Part shown: positions 23,352 through 34,882 of the stretch, in pieces
Numbering within the stretch: position 1 is the stretch's first letter
Layout of the letters: the number at the start of each line of letters is the position of its first letter
Assembly (NCBI GenBank): GCA_963691705.1
Contig: OY829540.1
Coordinates: 43,870,158 to 43,934,157, forward strand
DNA: 64,000 bases
DNA from: Viola odorata
Taxonomy: Eukaryota; Streptophyta; Magnoliopsida; Malpighiales; Violaceae
Direction: 5' to 3'
Notes under the pieces: generated by a model
What the model was told of the DNA's origin: nothing
Seen by the model: only the letters and a program-made list of their open reading frames with translations
Databases searched by the model: none
Translations under genes and position numbers: made by a program

Positions 23352-24930
23352 TGATCGTCACTCAAATATACTTAATATTTTCCTGATGCCTAAATGCATA
23401 AATAAATGTGTACAGGGCAAGACAGGGTTGAACCACAGAGATTGAAGGAATAATATTTTAGTTTCAATATATGACAAAGGACAAATGCAACAGAATATGA
23501 ACATGTAACACTTGGGGGGGGGGGGGGTTATGTTGATTAATAAAATTAATCAACGCAGATTTGGGAGCTAACAAGACAAATAATTAAAACAATTATCGAG
23601 GACATGAAAGTAGAACAAAGTCGGGGGCAAGATAATCAAAAGCAATTCGCGGGCAAGAAAACAATAAGAACAGTAAAAGAGATATTAATCTGATAGGAAG
23701 AGATCTTAGCAAAATGTGTTCACAGGTTGCATTTTAGATCAGTTAGTCATGGGCACAAAAATATTCCAAACTCAAGCACAGACCTGCTATAGGGGCCTAG
23801 TTTCCACTCAACACCCCCTACTTACCTTCGTAGGTAGGAGCTACTCCCCGTTTCCACATATGAGGTAGCCTTGACGTTTCGTCGTCCTCCCAGGCACGAA
23901 TGCGGGGCGGCACTACTCAAAACGCCCATGAAGTGGAGGTAAGACAGATCTAGGGCGTGACATCTTAGTGTGTCAAGCTCGCATCACATACCCTAAACAA
24001 CCGTTTACCCCTAGACGAAAGACCTCTCGCGATATCCCAACTAGATGTCTACTTTAACTCAAGGATTCACGTCAGCTATAACCAAGAGAATGACATTACT
24101 CATGCAGAAATATTAACAGTTGATCAAGCCCTCAACATTTCTAAATGAGCATAGAATTAAAACGATAAACAATCGAATATGACAAGAGAATGTATTAAGC
24201 ATGTTTTAGGCCTCTTAACCGAACCTTACAACCCTCGAAATACCCTTTACTAAGAAGATGGCATTTAGCTACTCATAATAGAATATGAACAGTAGATAAT
24301 AATGAGCATGTAATAAAAGTTAAAGAAAGGGATTAGAAGAAACCGATAGATGATTCAATTAATCAAAGAAGAAAAGCTTCCCCCTTTACAAAACTAGTTG
24401 CTGCTCTAAATACCAAGAGAATAAGATCCCTAAAAATTAGGGTAAAAGAAAGAGTGATGTCTTAATGTCTCCTTTACAAAAACCCTAAAGCTTAGCTTAT
24501 ATAGCCTAAACTAGCTAGGAGATAAAATAGCTAAGGGAAGAGAGATAGCCAATGGGAGCGTGATAGCACACATTCTTTAGGGGAATATCCTAAGATCTTT
24601 GGCGCGCCTGACACCTTCTAGAAACGCATGGAATCCCGTGCGGATCTTCGAAGATTCTTCTCTTTGGCTTTCGATTGAGAATTGGCAGAGGTATCGCAAC
24701 CGAGAGACAGCTCACTGGTCTGGTTAGCGTCGAGGGCTCGATGACACTCTAATCCTCTTGGCCTTGAAGCTCGAAATCCCAAGAATTCCTCTAAAAATGC
24801 TTCTTTTTGCTCTTTTTCTCCTTAAGGTGCTGATCTGCAATAAAGATGTAAATAAGGGTCAAATAGCAGAATCAAGCCCCCGAAAGGGCTAGAAAAGAGG
24901 ACAGAATCATGCCCAAGAAATATGCTATCA
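23352..24930 (-). repeat. Athila 5' LTR (1579 bp)
   Basis: Complete LTR, starting TGATCGTCAC and ending ATGCTATCA in plus-strand reading. It keeps about 50 bp missing from the split left copy, and it shows the empty site of element 1 (GGGGCCTAGTTTCC near 23791). A G homopolymer (23515-23527) differs in length from the other copy. Confidence 0.92.
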
Positions 24931-26006
24931 AATCCCAATGCCTTCTCAAGCATCAAGAGAGCCACAACACCGATACCTGTTACTATTGCAGATGGCACCA
25001 CTTGTAATATTGTGGGTTCCGGGACTATCAAATCTACATCTGCTATTACCATATCTTCTGTGCTTAGTATACCGAGGTTGACATTTAATTTGATGTTTGT
25101 GAGCAAGCTAACCAAAGACCTAAATTGCTTCATCTCTTTCTTCCCTGATCACTGTTTATTTGAGGATATTGTGACAAAATAGGCCATTGGCAGAGGACAT
25201 GTGTCTGGTGGTCTCTACATTCTAGATTCATGGGCTCCAAAGCCAGTTACGTGTGTTAGTCCTTCCCCTTTGTTTGAAGCTCACTGCCATTTGGGACATC
25301 AGTGTATATAGTATCTCAGGCAAGTATATCCACAATTCAAGTTTGCTACCTCTCTTGATAATGAATCTTGTCATTTTGCGAAACTTCATCGCATATCTTT
25401 TGGACCACGTACTAGTAAACATGTGAATTCTACTTTTGAATTGGTTCATTCAGATGTTTGGGGTCCATGCCTTGTAACCTCCAAACCTGAATTTTGATAT
25501 TTTATCACTTTTGTAGATGATTACTCCAGAATGACTTGGGTATGTTTTATGAAGAACCGCTCTCAGGTGTTCTCTTATTTTTGTGAATTTTGTACTGAGA
25601 TTAAAACTCAATTTGGTGTATCTATTTGTATGCTGCGAAGTGATAATTCTAAGGAATATATGTTTGAACCTTTTCGTAGGTATATGACTCAACATGGTAT
25701 CTTGCATCAAACTTCATGTGGTGACACACCATCTCAAAATGGTGTGGCTGAAAGGAAGAATAGACACCTTCTAGAAACTACTCGTGCTTTCTTATTTCAA
25801 AATAAAGTTCCTAAGCAATTTTGGGCTAACGTTGTGTCTATAATATGTTTCTTGATTAATCGGATGTCTTCTGCAGTTCTAGATAATGGGATTCCAATCA
25901 CAGTACTTGCTCCAGGAAAACCACTATTCCCCATTGAGTCGAAGATTTTTGATAGCACATGTTATATTTGTGATGTTCGTCCTCACATCACAAAGTTGGA
26001 CCCTAA
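24931..26006 (+). mobile_element. Ty1/copia fragment B: rest of protease, pre-integrase, integrase
   Basis: The copia frame continues directly from fragment A across the AATCC duplication. It contains PVTIADGTTCNIVGSG and SVLSIPRLTFNLMFVSKLT (protease to GAG-pre-integrase). The zinc region (HCHLGHQ...) is degenerate, while the integrase core blocks are clear: HSDVWGP, FVDDYSRMTWVCFMKN, MLRSDNSKEY, TPSQNGVAERKNRHLLETTR and FWANVVSIICFLINRM. In-frame stops near 25180, 25310 and 25494 show that it is dead. It ends at 26006 at the next insertion. Confidence 0.88.
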
Positions 26007-26657
26007 TGATACGAGCTCAAGGACCATGCCTCGTATTCGCGCCAAGGCCTCACGGGATGGCCGAGGAACCCATGAAGACCCTCGCACAAGGCCGCGCCAA
26101 ACCCTAGCTGCCCATGAGCCGTACCGCTAAGCTTTAAGTGGAGTTAGGGAATCCTTGCCACCTCATCATGGGTCGGCCATCAACCCCCCTTCTGTCCAAG
26201 GGTAATTAGGAGTTTTCTATGTAATAATTCACTAACTATAAATAGAAGGAGCTAGCCTCTTTTATAGTTTGTCTTTGATTTTAATTGTGAGTTCATCTCC
26301 ATTTCAAGACCAAGTAGTTGGCTTTGCCTTAGGGATCTTAAATCCGGTTTTCCTTCAAATAATTAACACCTTTCGGCTTGATCTTGTTGATCAATTAAGG
26401 GAAGGTTTCGGTTATTGATCCTTGTAAACATTTGATTACAAGTTTAATATATTGCTTTCATAAATCCTTTTCGATATTTATCCATCTATAATCCGCTGCA
26501 CTAAATACTCCCTAACATCCAAATATTCCACATACATCCATCTAAATCGTGTTCATCATCATCCAAGCCGAGCTCACCTTCCTCTCGAAGAAGATTAGAT
26601 CCAAAGAGGCTCCACTATTCGGCCTCAATCCATTCAACGGAGGGTCGAATGTTATCA
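26007..26657 (+). repeat. Element 2 left LTR (651 bp)
   Basis: A TATA box CTATAAATAG lies near 26235, giving a plausible transcription start inside the LTR. Confidence 0.9.
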
Positions 26658-28275
26658 AGTGGTAGCGGAGCTCCAATCGTCTTCTAGGTTGGTAATACTC
26701 TTCTCACGGCTGGATCCATCCTTTCCAACCGTGTGTTCATCATTTTTGCTGAAATTTTTTTCTGTTTTTCACATCCGTTCCTCTTGTCGGTTCAAACACC
26801 TTTTCCTTGAGTTTCCACGGTTCAAACACCTTCATACTTGTTTTCTATGGTTTAAACATTGTTTTCTACCATAGGACTCATTTATACTTCATTTGAAAAA
26901 TTAAGTGTTCTTGAGAATTTCTTGTCTTTTAGTGCCTTGATCTTGCAAAACCGAAATTGCTAGATTATTTTATGTTTGTGTGCATCAAAGTGGTGTTTAT
27001 TTCATCTTGTTCAAGTGCAATTGCTGTTGAATTTTTTGGAGCTTCCTATGGTGGCCTTGAGAGCCATGTGGACTTGATTGTATTCTAGCTAAGTGCCAAA
27101 TTGCTTGCTCCAACCCTAGCTGGCCACATCACCTTGATTGTGAGCCTAGTATTTGCTTCTTTTGTGAGCCAAGTATTTTCAGCCTGCTCCTCAACCTAGG
27201 TCGGCCCTAAACTAGCATCATTACACTTGTGTGATTGTCATACACCTCCACCTCACATGCCACTTCACTTGCTTGGTCATCCATACAATTAGTGACACAT
27301 CATCTTCACTTGCCACATCACATTTTTGGCTCGTAGTGAAAATTATCAAAAGCACAAACTACTTGTCTTTCACTTCTTTTCCTTTTAAAAAAAAAAATAC
27401 TTGTCATTCAAGTGAGTCTTCTTCACCCTTTGCAATTAAAAAACAGAACTTAAAAGAAGGGAACTAAAACATTTGATAAAAAAAAAAAAGAGAAAAGAAA
27501 AGAAACAAAAAAAAAAAAGTGATCAAGTTCCCCCTCTTCTCAAAAAAAAAAGAGAAGATAAGCAAAGGAGTCACAAGCAAGAAGCTACTTGTGTATGCAC
27601 CTTGAAGTGAATTACATTGCTTTTGACAAGTTCTGATTGGATCTTGTGCTTTTCTACTTCGGATTTCCATTCCCAGTTTTTACTACCTTCGCATTTTCCC
27701 CTTTTGAGAGGGTATGTGCCCTCCAAAAATTCTAAAATTTGGACAGCTCAAACTTCTAACTGAGTGGAACAACTATTCTTTTTAAGACTTCTCCTAATTC
27801 TGTTTCATTCACATACTTATCTCCAACTCAATTTCAGTGCGCAGTTTTCATTCGAAATTTCAGTTTTGAGTTGATCAATTCCATTTCTGAAAATATTGTC
27901 GTTCCTTTTTCCTTTCTTCTTGAGTTGTGCTTTTTAGCTAGCCTTTTCCTAAGTTTCTTGAGTTTTCTTCCTTTGTTTCCAACATTAATTCTACTCAAGG
28001 TCATTGAAATTCAACGCATCAATCCCTTGAATTTCTTTTCGGCCTTCTCTACCTTTCTTTCTCAACTGGTTTTCCTCGCTTTCCTTGTGTTGTCTTGTGT
28101 CTTAGAGTTTCTGCTAAGCTACATTATTTGGTCTTTCTTGGAGATACGAGTGGGTAAGTTAGTGAGAGCATTAGAGAGTTGTGTGAAACACGAGAGCCCA
28201 AACACGCGAGGGAGGGACTAACCCCTTATTTAATTTGTGAATTGCGTTTGTTTCTTTTTGTAGCTACTGTTTCTA
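26658..28275 (+). other. Untranslated leader of element 2
   Basis: It begins with the primer site. It holds poly-A/AG tracts (27380-27560), T-rich stretches, GAGGGAGGGACTAACCC (28208-28224), and TTTGTTTCTTTTTGTAG just before the gag start. The layout matches the leader of element 1, although most of the sequence has diverged. Confidence 0.7.
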
Positions 28276-29829
28276 ATGTCTACTGATATCACACATCGGG
28301 AGGAGGGTTCTGAGGAATCCTCCAACCTCAATCCGGCCATGGCCACCCTCACGGTGCAAATGGTTGCCTTGCAAAGCCTTTGCGAGGAACAAAAGAACAC
28401 CAACAAGGCCATCTTGGCTGTCATCGCTGTTTTGACCCCTAAACCAGCCGCACCTCTACCTCTACCTCCACCTCCACCCCCACCCGGCCCTACTCACATA
28501 GCCACACATTACCACCAAAGAACCGGCCCAAATAACCCGTACAATGCAAATTTTTACATCGAACCTCTCATCTTTGACAATGCGGAGGGTGTAATGGCTC
28601 ATTCGGACCATAACAATGAGGAGGAGGAGCTGATTCGGCTCCCTCGCCAAAGCCCTCCCATAGGCCAAAATCAAGGTCGTAGCCGCTCCTTTCCCCCTTT
28701 CCAAAACCCCGGCTCTCACCTAAACTCTAGACAGTCGCGCCATGTCCCTCGCGCCATCACCAACCACATTGACACACCCCTACACCAAGCTAATGCCTAT
28801 GTCCCTCCCCCCCGACCCCAAATACCTTTAGCCCTCCGAGATAGACCACACCAGCAACCACGTCATCCCCCACCCTATGAACATGCCCACGGGGCAAGGC
28901 GTTTTGAGTATGAGGAGGGTTATGAGCAAGGTGGTCGTAGGCCATAAGAGCAGAGAGTGGGCAGCAACCTCTCGAGCATTAAGATGAAAATTCCCATCTT
29001 TGAAGGCAAGGATGACCCCGACACCTACTTTGATTGGGAGAGTAAGGTGGAGAGGGTATTTGGCTGCTATAATTATTCGGAGCACAAGAAGGTGCGACTC
29101 ACGATTGTCAAATTCACGGAAATGACCATTCATTGGTGGGATCAGCTTGTAGTCAATAGGCAACGTGAGAGGCTGCCCTCGGTAGAGACTTAAGAGGAGT
29201 TGAAATATGAGATGAGGCTTTAGTTTGTCCCTTCCTACTATCTACGAGACCTCCACCAAAAGCTTCAAAGCTTAACACAAGGCTCCCGCGGTGTAAGTGA
29301 CTTTTACCACGAAATGCTCACTTGTTTGATGTGTGCAGATGTTCACGAGAGTGATGAGGCCACCATGGATCGATTTTTGGGTGGGCTGCACAAGGACATT
29401 GCATATCAGCTAGACTTCCATGCCTATTACTCCTTGGAGGACATGCTCCACCTTGCACTGAAAATTGAGCGACAAGTAAGTGCTAAACTCAAAACCCCTT
29501 TCACTCCATCTCTATATTACAAGACCACTTGGAAATCCACTTCAGCACCTCCTAAAAGTAACCAAGACTCCATACTACCGACCAAGCCAAACACTTACCA
29601 AAATAGCACCCCTTCCACCGCATTGGCTGCCAAACACACACCAAACACCGACCCTACCCCTAGAACCCCTTCGAGGAACATCACGTGTTTTAAATGTGGA
29701 GGGAAAGGCAACATGAGGGTGGAATGCCCTAATAGGAGGGTAATGATCATACGGGACAGTAGGGAGATAGAGAGTGATGATGAGGGCGAGGAGGAGAGCC
29801 AAGGGTTAATTCCGGTTCGAAGTGATTGA
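28276..29829 (+). pseudogene. Ty3/gypsy gag of element 2
   Basis: One frame spans 28276-29829 with three internal stops (TAA 28945-28947, TAA 29191-29193, TAG near 29226). The N-terminus has a proline run followed by a disordered basic region. The gag core has MKIPIFEGKDDPDTYFDWES, FGCYNYSEHKKVRLTIVKF, HWWDQLV and DFYHEMLTCL. The C-terminal knuckle reads CFKCGGKGNMRVEC, with Asn in place of the zinc-binding His. The core is typical of plant chromovirus-like gag. The product would package RNA. The stops and the knuckle change argue against function. Confidence 0.82.
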
Positions 29830-30560
29830 GGAGGAAGAAGATGAGGATGGGTACGCTCGTGTAGAGGTACCCAAGTGTTTAGTGGTTAGGCGTACCTTAG
29901 CCATCCATGCCAAACCCCAAGCGGTTGCCCTTGAGCAAAGGGACAATCTATTTCTTACCCGCGGCCTAGCACACGGTTTAGTGATTTCTATTCTAGTGGG
30001 CAATAGAAGTTGTGCGGATGTCGCTAGTGTGCTCCTTGTCCACTCCTTGGGGCTACTTACAATTTCCCACCCTCACCACCATCAAGGTGTCTAGGCAAGT
30101 GTCCATTCCCTTCTCTATTGGTACTTGTGAGGACGAGCGCATTTGTGATGTTGCACCCATGAACTCCAGCCACCTCCTTCTTGGGCGCCCGTGGAAATTT
30201 GATAGACGGGTTGTGCACGACGACTTCCTCAATATATACAAGTTGACACACCGGGACAACAAGTTCCTCATTCCCCCTTTACCTCCTTCGCAAGTCCTTG
30301 GTGACCAAGCCAAGTTGGCCAAGGTATGGGTTGCTATTACTCTACCTACTGTTTTAGATCCTTTGAGTGAGTGGTGTGGAGAGAAGAAAGTAAGGAGTGT
30401 GAGTGTGGAACAAAACAGCCATGAAAAAAATGAGCATGTGCCGAGTGGAGTGAAGAATGTGAGTGTGGTGAGTGAGGAAAAGAACGGGCATGAAAAAAGT
30501 GAGCATGCGCCGAGTGAAGAACTTTCAGTGAGGGGAAAGTTAACGACTGAATATGGTTAG
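29822..30560 (+). pseudogene. Gypsy protease remnant of element 2
   Basis: Two frames, offset by one base, carry the plant gypsy protease region. The first (29822-30094) includes GLVISILVGNRSCADVASVL, in which the active-site DxGS is degraded to VGNRS. The second (30012-30560) includes HLLLGRPWKFDRRVVHDDF. The tail has diverged repeats with EKN/HEK/EHxPSE motifs (30400-30520). Loss of the catalytic Asp and the frame change mean no protease is made. Confidence 0.7.
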
Positions 30561-30593
30561 CTGGGGGCAAAGAGAAAAATAGTCTTATGTGCC

Positions 30594-31348
30594 ATGAAGA
30601 ATGCAGTGAGAAAGGCAACTATAATCCCTAACCCATGCCATTTGGCCGAGGTCAAGGACCTCTTCCTTCACTTTACTCACATTAACTTCTTTTACGCTAG
30701 GCTGGTTTCATCTCTTTTGCATGGTCCCAAGCAGCTGCCATGGCGTCTTCAAGCACCCCGAAATAGCCAAGGACACTCGTTCCCCCTTTGGAAGACCATC
30801 GCTTCCAATCTCCCACACACGACCTCTTTACCTTCGCCTCTTTTGATTTCACCTTGTGCTGACCCATTTCTTGCTTTCACTCACCCTAACAACTCTTGCT
30901 CTAGCATGGTGTTTTCTTTTTTGATAGGTCTGAAGAGGCTGCCAAGGCGTCTTCAAACCCTTCGCATCAGCCAAGGACATGCAGTCCACCTAAGGGAGTC
31001 CACCGTGTCCATTTCACCTCCACCGGACCCCTTTTCTTCCCATCTTTTGAGTGCATCTTGTGCTTCTCCCCCATTTGACGACCATATTGCTGCTCCTAGT
31101 CTCTCTTTTGCAGATGTTTTTGGACACAGTCATCAAGGGGACTCGCTCCAACCACGGAAGACTACCTCCTACATTCTCCCACCCGCGGCCTCCCTTATTC
31201 CCCCTCTTATGATTTCACCTTGTGTTGACCCCCCTTTTGATGACCATAGTGTTGATCCTAGCATCTCTTTTGTAGGTACTTTAGGGGACAATCATCAAGG
31301 GATGGAGCGCACAGATTCGAGGACGAATCGACTTGAAGAGGGAGGAGA
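30594..31348 (+). other. Ser/Pro-rich open tail of element 2
   Basis: An open frame of about 250 codons runs up to and into the LTR. It has repeating blocks (LPWRLQAPRNSQGH versus LPRRLQTLRISQGH; SPCADPF, ASPPFDDH, DPPFDDH). I recognise no domain. It ends with DSRTNRLEEGGDD, a block seen at the end of many plant gypsy polyproteins. Whether it is translated is unknown. Confidence 0.4.
31314..31329 (+). promoter_or_regulatory. Conserved hairpin before the 3' LTR of element 2
   Basis: GATTCG-AGGA-CGAATC forms a 6-bp stem. The 18-nt unit including one unpaired flank on each side (31313-31330) ends exactly 18 nt before the LTR at 31349. Confidence 0.6.
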
Positions 31349-31999
31349 TGATACGAGCTCAAGGACCATGCCTCGTATCCGCGCCAAGGCCTCACGGGAT
31401 GGCCGAGGAACCCATGAAGACCCTCGCACAAGGCCGCGCCAAACCCTAGCTGCCCATGAGCCGCACCGCTAGGCTTTAAGTGGAGTTATGGAATCCTTGC
31501 CACCTCATCATGGGTCGGTCATCAACCCCCCTTTTATCCAAGGGTAATTAGGAGTTTTCTATGTAATAATTCACTAACTATAAATAGAAGGTGCTAGCCT
31601 CTTTTATAGTTTGTCTTTGATTTTAATTGTGATTTCATCTCCATTTCAAGACCAAGTAGTTGGCTTTGCCTTAGGGATCTTAAATTCGGTTTTCCTTCAA
31701 ACAATTAACACCTTTCGGCTTGATCTTGTTGATCAATTAAGGGAAGGTTTCGGTTGTTGATCCTTGTAAACGTTTGATTACAAGTTTAATATATTTCTTT
31801 CATAAATCCTTTTCGATATTCATCCAACTACAATCCGCTGCACTAAATACTCCCTAACATCCAAATATTCCACATACATCCATCTAAATCGTGTTCATCA
31901 TCATCCAAGCCGAGCTCACCTTCCTCTCGAAGAAGACTAGATCCGAAAAGGCTCCACTATTCGGCCTCAATCCATTCAACGGAGGGTCGAATGTTATCA
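31349..31999 (+). repeat. Element 2 right LTR (651 bp)
   Basis: Same length as the left LTR, with few single-base differences. TATA-like CTATAAATAG near 31577. Confidence 0.9.
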
Positions 32000-32190
32000 C
32001 CTAAGGCTTTAAAGTGTGTCTTATTGGGGTATTCTCGCCTTCAGAAGGGATACCAATGCTATTCTCTAGATCTTCAAAAGTACCTTGTGTCCATTGATGT
32101 TGCTTTCTTTGAACATGTATCATTCTTCTCACCTCATCCTACTCCCACTCGACAGGATGATGATCATGATGATGATAATTGGCTGGTCTA
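32000..32190 (+). mobile_element. Ty1/copia fragment C: integrase to RT linker
   Basis: The copia frame resumes after element 2 with ALKCVLLGYSRLQKGYQCYS and LVSIDVAFFEHVSFF, the typical block between integrase and reverse transcriptase. It stops at 32190, and the reverse transcriptase is absent, so this copia copy is truncated on its 3' side. Confidence 0.85.
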
Positions 32191-32200
32191 ACAACAAATA

Positions 32201-32291
32201 AGATGATGACTAACTTCAGTATAACATTTTTTATAGAAGCTTAAGCATAGTACTAGCTAAAGATGATGACTACCTTCAGTATAACATTTTT
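32201..32291. repeat. 31-bp direct duplication with 60-bp spacing
   Basis: AGATGATGACTAACTTCAGT... (32201-32231) and its near-copy (32261-32291, one mismatch) flank 29 bp. They sit at the junction between the copia remnant and the gypsy remnant. Confidence 0.8.
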
Positions 32292-32683
32292 CACTCGATG
32301 CACGTCTCATGGGAAAGTAGGTGATGTTACTATCGATAGTGGGAGTTGCGCAAATGTTATCTCTACAACTCTGGTGGAAAAACCGTAATTGAAGACGGAG
32401 GACCATCCTCATCCATACAAACTCTCCTGGATGAAAAAAAGGAATGAAATTAGAGTTACGAAGAGGTGTTTAATTGAGTTTTCAATTGGCAAAAACCATC
32501 GCGACCAAGTTATGTTTGATACTGCTCCTATGGATGCGTGTCATTTACTTCTTGGTAGACCTTAGGAATATGACAGGAGAGCCATTCATGATGGCTACAA
32601 GAACACTTATACCTTTGAGAAAGATGGGGTGAAGGTGGTGTTAGGTCTTACTAAGCCTGGAAGTTGTCAAAACTTCTAGCAAT
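32288..32683 (+). pseudogene. Ty3/gypsy protease relic
   Basis: The translation reads TRCTSHGKVGDVTIDSGSC, then ANVISTTLVEK, and further on MDACHLLLGRP and EYDRRAIHDGYKNTYTFEKD. This is the retropepsin region of a plant gypsy element, with the active-site DSGS kept. TAA near 32390 and TAG near 32563 break it. No gag or reverse transcriptase flanks it. It belongs to another family than element 2. Confidence 0.78.
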
Positions 32684-33090
32684 GACGACAATAATTTACT
32701 CTCCATGACACAGTATACTATCTTGTGCTATCTTTTCGTAAGCCTAGGGGCTTTGGCATTTAGGCTAACCTAACATGCTAAGAGCGAGCTAGTTAAGTGT
32801 TGCACGGGTCAAATCGCTACGCAAAATTCTCATCCTATGACAAATGGATTTGAAATCAAATTATCTCATTTTTTAATAAATCTGAGGTTCCAAACGAGCC
32901 TCTAACTAGTCGTAAGGATCGAGCTATCAAGCCATCGAGCCTCTTGCTTAAGAGATGAGAGTAAAAACCACTCACACGTCACACGTCACACCATAACCAA
33001 CCACTTATTGGTGATTTAATGACATGTTTAGCCATCAAGATACATAATTTTCAAAAGGATTTTGTATAGGCTGACATTCTTGTCGAACTA
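32684..33090. other. Intergenic, nothing recognised
   Basis: No ORF, repeat or RNA gene was recognised between the gypsy relic and the MITE. Confidence 0.5.
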
Positions 33091-33923
33091 GGTAGCATTT
33101 GTTTGACGGAATGTTAATTTCCCTCCAAGAATCACTTCCTCGAGAGAGTGATTGAGGGGACATTTAGATTATTGTGTTTGGATGATATTTAAGATTTTCG
33201 AGAAAGTAATATTTTTATGTTTGTTTTATACTCAAAACTCCTAAAGGAAAGTAAAATAAAAGTACTATTTTATCCTTAGATAATAATTATTTATTTAACT
33301 CAATTTGATTCAAACATATTTAAATAAAATTTATTTAAGATTATCTAATATAAGGGTATGATAAATAATAACTTCAAAGTATTAGCATGATTGAAGATAA
33401 TAAATTATTTTTTAGTAAAAAAATCTATTTTATTGTTTTGTTACATAGCAAATTTTAATTAAAAAATTACGAAAGTCAATGTCAAATTGCTTTTTTAAAT
33501 AATTACTAATGAAATATATCACATTATTTAACCTATTATAGAATAACAAAAAATAATCACATTGAATAATTTTTTTGATTGAATAAATTAAAAATTAAAA
33601 TAAATTTTAAAAATGAATATAATTAAATAAGAATATTTTTTTGGACAATAATAAGACAATAAATAGCATAAGTAACTAAAATGTGAAATTCAAATATGTA
33701 GTTTAAAAAAATAGTTACAACGGTATATAAGTAATTTTATTAAATGCAACTTTCGCTGCATTCGAGAAAGTGAGTCTTCGATAGGAAATCACTTTCCCCC
33801 AAAATAGGAGAAGTTGAGGAGTTAAGAAAAGTTGGATTCCCAAAAATCCAATTTTTTAAGCATCAACCAAACATAATAAATTTAAAAATCTCACTTTTTT
33901 AATTCGGTCAACCAAACGCTACC
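33091..33923. mobile_element. 833-bp MITE with imperfect terminal inverted repeats
   Basis: The left end GGTAGCATTTGTTTGACGGA and the right end, in reverse complement GGTAGCGTTTGGTTGACCGA, form about 28 bp of imperfect inverted repeat. CTA flanks both sides (33088-33090, 33924-33926) as a 3-bp duplication, which would suit a PIF/Harbinger-type MITE, although the preferred site is TWA. The interior is very AT-rich and non-coding. Confidence 0.7.
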
Positions 33924-34882
33924 CTAACTCAATCAAACAACAAAACAATCTTTTAACCTACTTGCCCATCCCTCACTTTTCAATAATAAAAGAGGAAAAT
34001 AGAGAAAAAGTGATACTAGTAAATAACCCTATTGATTCCACAAACTTTTGGTTTCCCACAACATGAAGCTTTTCTTTCAGTTCTCCATTCTGGAAACGAT
34101 TTTTACCTCATTGATTCAGATAACCACATTGCTATCACAGACAAACAAAAACACTTTTAAAAAAAGGAGAATGGTCCATCTATCTTCAGAAACTAACCTG
34201 GTGCATTGACAACTCCAAGATAAAAGCTCCAAACTTCACAGTTATGTTCCAAGTTCCAACTCTTTAACAACCCAATGTTTCTACTGCACAGCCAATTCCT
34301 CATTAGAACTAGCAATTGCACAGTGCTTACTTCCCATTTTTCATACTTCACTAGAGAAAAGAGATTGAGACTCAAAAGCTAATCAAATCCATCAGCATAA
34401 AATTATAAACCAACCGAGCAGGCTCGCAACAGTTAATATTGTGTTTGACAACAACCTTGCCATGTTACACCTATGTGAAAATCAGTAAAGCACGAAAGCT
34501 TGCATTAGAAAATTGTCAGTAAGGAAATGGTGGATGGCTTGCTTTCTCACACGCCATGAACAAGATGAAAGAAACAAAATGTTGCTTATTCCTGGTTGTT
34601 GTTTTAAAATTAAGAATTTGGTTGGAAGGGGATGACTTTTATTGAACGTCCATGTCCAAAAACCAGGGCAAAGGAGGTCAACTGAAAATATATATACTAT
34701 ATATAACAATAATTTAACCATGAAAACATAAATGTTTCATAATTTAATCACATTGCAGCAGTAGGCCAAAACAAAAATAGGGATAGACAACACTTGTAAT
34801 GTCTCCACCAGACTTGTGAATCCTAAAACCAAAACAATGTTTCTAGACAAGAGAAGCCATGGTTGGCAGAACGGCAATGCTT
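33924..34882. other. Intergenic and 3' flank of the DUF1644 gene
   Basis: No second gene is seen. The part nearest 34882 is probably the 3' UTR of the minus-strand gene. Confidence 0.45.

Larger units (their letters stand above)
6883..24930 (-). mobile_element. Athila-type Ty3/gypsy retrotransposon with a nested insertion
   Basis: The element begins TGATCGTCAC and ends GCTATCA. It is flanked by the perfect 5-bp duplication AATCC (6878-6882, 24931-24935), which interrupts the copia protease frame. LTRs are about 1.55 kb; the left one is split by another element (7270-12337). Without that insert it is about 13 kb. On the minus strand the order is 5' LTR, primer site, gag, protease, reverse transcriptase, RNase H, integrase, an Athila-type extra ORF region, 3' LTR. 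This order, the large size and the Asp-tRNA primer site place it in Athila. Every coding part carries stop codons, so it cannot work on its own. The two LTRs also differ by short gaps: the left one lacks about 31 bp near 6915. Confidence 0.9.
26007..31999 (+). mobile_element. Non-autonomous LTR element 2 (gag-protease, no RT/IN)
   Basis: Two LTRs of 651 bp each (26007-26657, 31349-31999) start TGATACGAGC and end TGTTATCA. The target duplication is CCTAA (26002-26006, 32000-32004), in the copia integrase region. The primer site TGGTAGCGGAGC follows the left LTR, and a purine tract GAAGAGGGAGGAGA precedes the right one. Inside are a long leader, a Ty3/gypsy gag, a protease remnant, and a Ser/Pro-rich tail. 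No reverse transcriptase, RNase H or integrase is present. The architecture matches TR-GAG-like elements. The LTRs are nearly identical, so the insertion is younger than its copia host. Confidence 0.9.
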
